Part shown: piece by piece, positions 58,358-64,000 of the stretch | Position numbering within the stretch: the stretch's first letter is position 1 | Layout of the letters: each line of letters begins with the position of its first letter | NCBI RefSeq assembly: GCF_003255815.1 | Contig: NC_037669.1 | Coordinates: 125,236,154 to 125,300,153 of the forward strand | Direction of reading: 5' to 3' | Length of the DNA stretch: 64,000 nucleotides | Source: Theropithecus gelada | Lineage: Eukaryota > Chordata > Mammalia > Primates > Cercopithecidae | The notes under the pieces: model-generated | The model's input: only the letters and a program-made list of their open reading frames with translations | Database searches by the model: none | Told to the model about the DNA's origin: nothing | Made by a program: the position numbers and the translations under genes

Positions 58358-58545
58358 TTCAGAGTTTCTCAAAGCATATCCTCAGGTCAACATTATGGGC
58401 ATTATCTGGGATTTTTTTGGTAAAAAATGTCTTTGGCTCTAAAATCTGTTGAATAAGAAAATTTGGTGGTGAAGCAGTGATCTGTGTTTCGATAAGGTGA
58501 TTCCGATATATACTAAAGCAAAATTACTGGCCTAATATTTGAACA
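58358..58545. mobile_element. hAT-Charlie MITE, MER20-like
   Basis: CAGAGTTTCTCAAAGCATATCC at the start, CATTATCTGGGATTTTTTTGG, AAGCAGTGATCTGTGTTTCGATAAGGTGATTCCGATATATACTAAAGC. It is the same kind of element as the split copy at 367/3484, read from the other end. The name is tentative. Confidence 0.65.
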
Positions 58546-58612
58546 CCAAGAGAAGCAACTTGAATTAATTACAGTATCTTAAGTTCTGATTATTGTCATT
58601 CACTATTTGATC

Positions 58613-58835
58613 TTTTTTTTTTTTTTTTTTTTTTTCCCTGAGACGGGTCTCATTCTGTTCCACAGCTTGGAGTGCAGTTTCATGATCTCAGCTCACTGCA
58701 GCCTCTGTTTCCCAGGTTATAGCAATCCTCCTACCTCCTGACTAGCTGGAACTATAGGCACACACCACCAAGTTTGGCTATTGTTTTATTTTTTAATGTT
58801 TTTGTGCAGATGAGGTCTCAGTATAATATTGCCCT
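58613..58835 (-). mobile_element. AluJ, 5' truncated
   Basis: Twenty-four T residues, then GAGACGGGTCTCATTCTG, CACTGCAGCCTCTGTTTCCC and GACTAGCTGGAACTATAGGC, stopping at about TATTGCCCTGGCTGG. About 70 bp of the Alu 5' end are absent. Confidence 0.85.
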
Positions 58836-59104
58836 GGCTGGCACTATTTGTTCTTTAACATTAATTTTATAGTCATACATTTGTTTAAAATAATATCTTG
58901 TGTTACAGATTCCTTCTTTCGTCTATTCGTTTATTAAGCAAATGTTAATTGAATGCCACTTAGTTATAGTCTTTGCATCCCAAAAGTTTACAGAAAAAGG
59001 GTGGAACACATAAATGAATAGTACATTAAAATAAGACATGCTTAGTTCTACATAAAATGTTTAAAGTGCATTATGGTTGCTTATATCATTACTCTCTTTC
59101 TTTG

Positions 59105-59430
59105 AAAACTTTGATTGAGCTTCACTACCTATTAATTAAACTCTGAAATCCTTCCTGAGATAACCAAAGTCCTACTGCATTCTTCTAACATTCTATGTAA
59201 GCTCCAGCCCTAGTCACTCTCTTTATATGCATTCAGGAAATCCTTTTCTCTTCTTTAGTCTTTCTCTCAGAAGTGTTCTCCTACATACTCCCTGCTGATT
59301 TAATCTCTACTCATCAAAACTAATCCACGATAAATTCAGAACATCATGTTTGACCTCCACTTTTCATCCTCCACATCATTTTCTGGTCTTTTATTTTGTC
59401 ACTTCTCCTTTATACTTTCTATTCTATGAC
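59105..59430 (+). mobile_element. Probable L2 internal fragment
   Basis: CTTCACTACCTATTAATTAAACTCTGAAATCCTTCCTGAG...ATTCTATGTAAGCTCCAGCCCTAGTCAC resembles the L2 region that lies before its 3' end. It is diverged and the call is weak. Confidence 0.45.
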
Positions 59431-59445
59431 CTCGATCATTATTAT

Positions 59446-59761
59446 CGTTTTTGTTTGTTTGTTTGTTTGTTTGTTTTTTGAGACGGAGTCTTGCTCTGTC
59501 GCCAAGATGAAGTGCATTGGCATCATACCAGCTCACTGCAACCTCCACCTCCTGGGTTCAAGCAATTCCCCTGCCTCAGCCCCCTGAATAGCTAGGACTA
59601 CAGGCGCATTCCACCAAGCCCAGCTAAATTTTTTTATATTTTGGTAGAGAGGGGGTTTCACCATGTTGGCCAGGATGGTCTCGATTTCCTGACCTCGTGA
59701 TCTGCCCAACTCCACCTCCCAAAGTTCTGAGATTACAGATGTGAACCACTGTGCCCAGCCA
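59446..59761 (-). mobile_element. AluS-like with (TTTG)n tail
   Basis: A GTTT array (59448-59479), then GAGACGGAGTCTTGCTCTG and onward to GTGAACCACTGTGCCCAGCC. It is flanked by ATCATTATTAT (59435-59445) and ATCGTTATTAT (59762-59772), one mismatch. Confidence 0.93.
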
Positions 59762-59772
59762 ATCGTTATTAT

Positions 59773-60595
59773 GTTTTTAAATTTCAGGATGTTTATTCAC
59801 ATTATGCCCTTAGCCAAGAATAACATCTGTCCTTACACAACTTAACAGCATAACCAAGTTGAAAGACACAATGCAAATCACCTTTTCCATGGAGTCTCCT
59901 TATCAGAAAAGGATCCTCCACAAAAAGTTACCCCAGCAATGTGGCTACTAATATGCATATATAATACACATATAATACATATGTAAAATCAATCATATAT
60001 TAGGTTTAAACTTTGTGGCTTTATGTACAGAACTCAGCTTTACTAAATAGTAATTTCCTGGAAGACTAACCAGAGTTGTATATATTTAATTTTTTTATAT
60101 CAACTAGTATCATTTCTTACATATAGATAAGTTATAAAAACATTTAATAATTACTTATGTTACCTTTTTGAAAAAGTTACATTTTTCTTTTTACTCCTTT
60201 GACAATAATAATATTGCTTCTAATTACAAAAAAGAATATGTGTAGTTGTAGATATATGAATAGAGAAATTAATAAAAATTAAACAATCACATGTAATTCT
60301 ACCAAAAAAATAACAATACTTAATATTTTGATGTATATCGCTTCAGTTTTTTTATGCTTCTGTATGTGTAAGCCTATGTACTACCCAAACTATTTTCACA
60401 TCAACTTTGGTGCTGAATTTTTTAACACATCAGTAAGTACCTTTGGTAACAAAATTATTGTGTACTTTATTACATTTTTATCTTAACAGAGATTTTTTAT
60501 CATTTGCATGCAGAGTACACTGAAAAAAATATTGATACCTTTTGTATTTTGTATATGCGTTATTGTGAAAAGAAGAGTTACTTTAAAATATTAAG
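59773..60595. other. AT-rich unassigned sequence
   Basis: About 0.8 kb, no gene or recognised repeat. Confidence 0.55.
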
Positions 60596-60607
60596 ACTTG
60601 ATTGAAG

Positions 60608-60876
60608 CAGGGAACAATGGCACATGCCTGTAATCCCAGTGCTTTGAGAGGCTTACTCAGGAGAATCAATGAGGCCAGGAGGTGGAGACCAGCGTGGGCA
60701 ACATGGTGAGACCCCATATCTACAGAAAATTTAAAAATTAGCGAGGTGTGGTGTTGCAAGCCTGTAGTCCTAGCTACTCAGAAGGCTGAGGTGAGAGGTT
60801 GAACCCAGGAGTTTGAGGTTACAGTGATCACCACTGCACTCCAGCCTGGATGACAGACCAAGACCTTGTCCTTTAC

Positions 60877-60918
<42 letters not shown>
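60608..60918 (+). mobile_element. AluJ with a 42-A tail
   Basis: GGAACAATGGCACATGCCTG through ACTCCAGCCTGGATGACAG, with a left-arm internal deletion and J-type GGGCAACATGGTGAGACCCC. The tail at 60878-60919 is pure A. It is flanked by a perfect 12-bp duplication ACTTGATTGAAG (60596-60607 and 60919-60930). Confidence 0.95.
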
Positions 60919-60921
<3 letters not shown>

Positions 60922-61014
60922 TGATTGAAGTAATTTATTGTCAAAGACTTTGAAAAAATAGATGAAAGTCGACTTTATTTTTAGAGAAGAGCATCACCAG
61001 TTTCACCAGTCATT

Positions 61015-62410
61015 TAGGACTTTTTGAAGATATAATTTATAGACCATAGAATGTATGCATTTAAATTTTTTCCTAGTATATTTACAGTGTTATGTAACCA
61101 TCATTACAATCTAAGAACATTGTCATCATCAACAAAAGGGAAAAAAACGTCACTTTCTATCCCCTTCCAACAATGCTTGGCCTCCACCTTCTGTCTCTAT
61201 ATATTTTCTTATTCTGAATAGTCTATATAAATGAAATATTATCATGTGTGTTACTTTGTGACTAGCTCTTTATGAGCATAATATTTGTAACGTTCATCCA
61301 TGTTAGAGCATGTATCAGTACTTCATTCTTTCTAGGCCTGAACAAAATTCCATCTCATGGATATACCACATTTCGCTTAACCATTAACCAGCTTATGGAC
61401 ATTTGGTTTGTTTCACTTTTTTGCTATTATGAATAATACTGCTATGAACATTTATGTACAAATTTTCATGCAGACATATGTTTTCATTTCTTTTGGGTGA
61501 AATTACTAGATTATGTTATAACGCTACACTAAACATTGTCAGGAATTGCCAAACCATTTTCTAAAGGAGCCGCATTAAGGGTTCAAATTTCTCCACAATT
61601 CACAATACTTTTTGGTGTTTTTCATTATAGACATCCTAATATGTTGAATGGGGTTTTGATTTGCATTTCCCTTGTGGCTAATGATGTTGAACATAGCTTC
61701 ATATGCAGTTTAGACACTTGTATGTCTTCTTAGGAAAAATATCCATTTAGAATATTTGCCCAATTTTTAATTGGCATATTCATCTTTTTGTTATTCAGTT
61801 ATATGAGTTTTAAAAATGTTTTCTAAATACAAGTTTATTTTCAGGTACATAACTTGTAAATACTTGTCTTTTTATTTTCTTGACATTGGTGGCAGCACAA
61901 AAGATTTTAAATTTGATGAAGTCTAATTTATCTATTCTCTTTTCTTGTTTGTATGTGTGGTGTCATATGTAAGTAGGATTTGCCTAACACGGGTTCATAT
62001 AGATTTACTCCTAGATTTTTTTCCTAAAAACTGTATAGGTTTAACTCTTACAAAAACTTTTGATGCATTTTGAGTTAATTTGTGCAGATGGTATAACGAA
62101 GTGGTCCAAGTTTATTATTTTGCATGTGGACATTCCAGTACCAGTTATTTCAGCATCCTTTCTTGTAAAAACTGTGCTTCCTTCAGTGAATTCTCTTGCC
62201 ACTCTTGTTGAAAAGGAGTTGATCATAAGTATAAAGATTTATTTTTGTACTTTTAAATCTGTTCCACTGAATTGTATGTCTGTGCTTACACCAGCACCAC
62301 AAAGTATTGGTTACTGTATCTTTGTAGCATTAAATTTGGAAGAGTGAGTCCTCCAAATTTGTTCTTTTTCAATATTGTTTTGGCTATTTGGTTATCTGCT
62401 TTTTTTTTTC
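61015..62410 (-). mobile_element. Ancient L1M, 3'UTR and ORF2 end
   Basis: Minus strand: TAGTATATTTACAGTGTTATGTAACCATCATTACAATCTAAG (3'UTR), GTCTATATAAATGAAATATTATC, CATTTGGTTTGTTTCACTTTTTTGCTATTATGAATAATACTGC, GGGGTTTTGATTTGCATTTCCC, then GTCTAATTTATCTATTCTC and CCAGTACCAGTTATTTCAGCATCC. It is about 1.4 kb of contiguous, highly diverged L1M with no inversion. The plus-strand frames at 61536-61733 and 62060-62347 are antisense noise. Confidence 0.85.
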
Positions 62411-62424
62411 CTGTGCCTGTATCG

Positions 62425-62474
<50 letters not shown>
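62425..62474 (+). repeat. (TATC)n microsatellite
   Basis: Twelve uninterrupted tetranucleotide units, then GTTTC. The isoleucine/tyrosine/leucine/serine repeats in the frame at 62272-62475 come from it. Confidence 0.95.
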
Positions 62475-63147
62475 GTTTCTTATTTTTGTGCTGAAAAATG
62501 ACAATTTTAGATTCAAATTTTTACAATTCTATGTAAGTGGTCCTACTCCCACTCCAGAGCTACTTGGTATTGTTATTTGCTTCAATATACATTTTTAAAA
62601 ATTGTTATGTTTATGTATGTGTTTGTTTGGCTACATTATTTCACCAAAGTCTAGTTCACTACACTAGTCAGTTTTCAGAGGGCACGAACATGGACATGCA
62701 TTCAGTCACAGTAATTCCCTACCCCTAGAAAAGACAATGGTTTTAACTACATTTTTTCTAGTGCTTTTTACTCTACTTTTCTCAGTAACTTCTGGCAAAA
62801 CTTCCCCTTGATGTGACATCCAGTATCCATTAATTATGACTTGATCTCAGTATCGTTTTGACAAGTCCCTGGGTAATAACATACTCTACATATGATCCGA
62901 GCAACTTGGGACTTCTTTGCAATGATAGTCATTGAGGCTGGACCTTGCGACTTGCTGTATCACCAGTGGGGCTTTTCTTAGCTGTCTTTTCCCCTAGTTT
63001 GTGCTGTTAAACTTTTATCTGATTATGGTTTTGCATGTTGCTATCATGTAGCTGCCAGTCTCTTCTTAATCGTTTACCACTATAATCTCCATTGCTTTCT
63101 TTTTCTGTTTTTGTTTTTGTTTTTATCCATAAACACTCTTTTTTAAA
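62475..63147. other. Unassigned sequence
   Basis: No gene or recognised repeat. Confidence 0.55.
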
Positions 63148-63867
63148 AAAAAAAATTTATTTATTATTATTATACTTTAAGTTGTAGGGTACATGTGCAA
63201 AACGTGCAGGTTTGTTACATATGTATACTTGTGCCATGTTGGTGTGCTGCACCCATCAACTCGTCATTTACATCAGGTATAACGCCCAATGCAATCCCTC
63301 CCCCCTACCCCCTCCCTATGATAGGCCCCGGTGTCTGATGTTCCCCTTCCCGAGTCCAAGTGATCTCATTGTTCAGTTCCCACCTATGAGTGAGAACATG
63401 CGGTGTTTGGTTTTCTGTTCTTGTGATAGTTTGCTAAGAATGATGGTTTCCAGCTGCATCCATGTCCCTACAAAGGACACAAACTCATCCTTTTTTATGG
63501 CTGCATAGTATTCCATGGTGTATATGTGCCACATTTTCTTAATCCAATCTGTCACTGATGGACATTTGGGTTGATTCCAAGTCTTTGCTATTGTGAATAG
63601 TGCCGCAATAAACATACGTGTGCATGTGTCTTTATAGCAGCATAATTTATAATCCTTTGGGTATATACCCAGTAATGGGATGGCTGGGTCATATGGTACA
63701 TCTAGTTCTAGATCCTTGAGGAATCGCCATACTGTTTTCCATAATGGTTGAACTAGTTTACAATCCCACCAACAGTGTAAAAGTGTTCCTATTTCTCCAC
63801 ATCCTCTCCAGCACCTGTTGTTTCCTGACTTTTGAATGATCGCCATTCTAACTGGTGTGAGATGGTC
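63148..63867 (-). mobile_element. Young monkey-lineage L1, 3' arm
   Basis: Minus-strand 3' end: A/T tail at 63148-63175, GTTGTAGGGTACATGTGC, ATTTACATCAGGTATAACGC, then the ORF2 end back to CTAACTGGTGTGAGATGG. It is nearly identical by eye to 10727-11430. ORF2 C-terminal frames read cleanly up to FSLIGGN. Confidence 0.94.
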
Positions 63868-64000
63868 CCTCTTTGCAGATGACATGATTGTATATTTAGA
63901 AAACCCCATTGTCTCAGCCCAAAATCTCCTTAAGCTGATAAGCAACTTCAGCAAAGTCTCAGGATACAAAATTAATGTGCAAAAATCACAAGCATTCTTA
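63868..64000 (+). mobile_element. Same L1, inverted arm, cut by the window end
   Basis: Plus-strand ORF2 RT core begins abruptly at TCCCTCTTTGCAGATGACATG (frame SLFADDMIVYLENPIVSAQ, including the FADD catalytic box) and runs to the window edge. About 2 kb of L1 lies, in L1 order, between this piece and the other arm. Either the junction deletion is larger here, or the rest of the inverted arm lies outside the window. Confidence 0.92.

Noticed and set aside
62425..62474. Regular repeats that might be taken for a CRISPR array
   Set aside because: A 4-bp microsatellite with no spacers, in a vertebrate genome.
63373..63969. 198-residue open frame, minus strand
   Set aside because: It runs across the inversion junction at 63867, so its N-terminal part is antisense to L1 ORF2 and only the C-terminal part is ORF2. 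It is a chimera by chance.

Overview
This window is a gene-poor, AT-rich stretch of primate nuclear DNA, most likely from an Old World monkey. It carries Alu, L1, MIR, L2, MaLR, ERV, hAT-Charlie and Tigger copies together. The Alu at 5834-6129 has the CTTGAGCCACCGCGCCCGG 5' end typical of cercopithecoid AluY/AluYRa copies. The youngest L1 3' ends (10.7, 20.3 and 63.2 kb) carry 3'UTR variants I associate with monkey-lineage L1 rather than human L1PA2-5. The species call is an inference. I see no host protein-coding exon, tRNA, rRNA, CpG island or CRISPR. The longer open frames are fragments of L1 ORF2, Tigger transposase, ERV remnants or chance frames in AT-rich DNA.

Layout. At 0.4-3.5 kb there is a three-layer nest: a hAT element split by an L1 with an inverted 5' arm, which is itself split by a MaLR LTR. 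At 5.8 kb sits a young AluY. From 7.9 to 13.9 kb are three L1 copies, two with inverted 5' arms; the third is bounded by a perfect 17-bp duplication. At 14.4-15.5 kb is an ancient L1M. From 15.5 to 24.3 kb the sequence is mostly unassigned, with one young L1, a truncated Alu and a MER1-type MITE. At 24.3-25.2 kb are two old LTR-like repeats. From 27 to 33.5 kb are Alus, MIRs and a long ancient repeat interrupted by an ERV1-type solo LTR. At 33.7-38.9 kb a 5'-inverted L1 carries a complete LTR-internal-LTR MaLR element and an internal segment duplication. At 39.8-42.1 kb is a near end-to-end Tigger1 with a dead transposase. At 43.4 kb is an L2, and at 45.6 kb an old L1 piece. At 48.5-49.7 kb is an L1 with a 35-bp inverted end. 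From 50.4 to 53.9 kb are endogenous retrovirus remnants (an env-TM-like stretch, a candidate LTR, then ERVL-like internal sequence with an RT fragment). From 54 to 61 kb are MIRs, an LTR-like block, a hAT MITE and four Alus. At 61-62.4 kb is an ancient L1, followed by a TATC microsatellite. At 63.1-64 kb is another young 5'-inverted L1, cut by the window end.

No genes work together here. The content is the history of mobile-element insertion. The clearest pattern is that six of the eight primate-age L1 copies have an inverted 5' arm, the signature of twin priming. I found no convincing undescribed biological system. The best leads are structural: the L1 inversion excess, the internal L1 duplication at 34.0 kb, the unexplained direct repeat pair at 4.8 and 8.6 kb, and the out-of-order ERV remnants at 50-54 kb.
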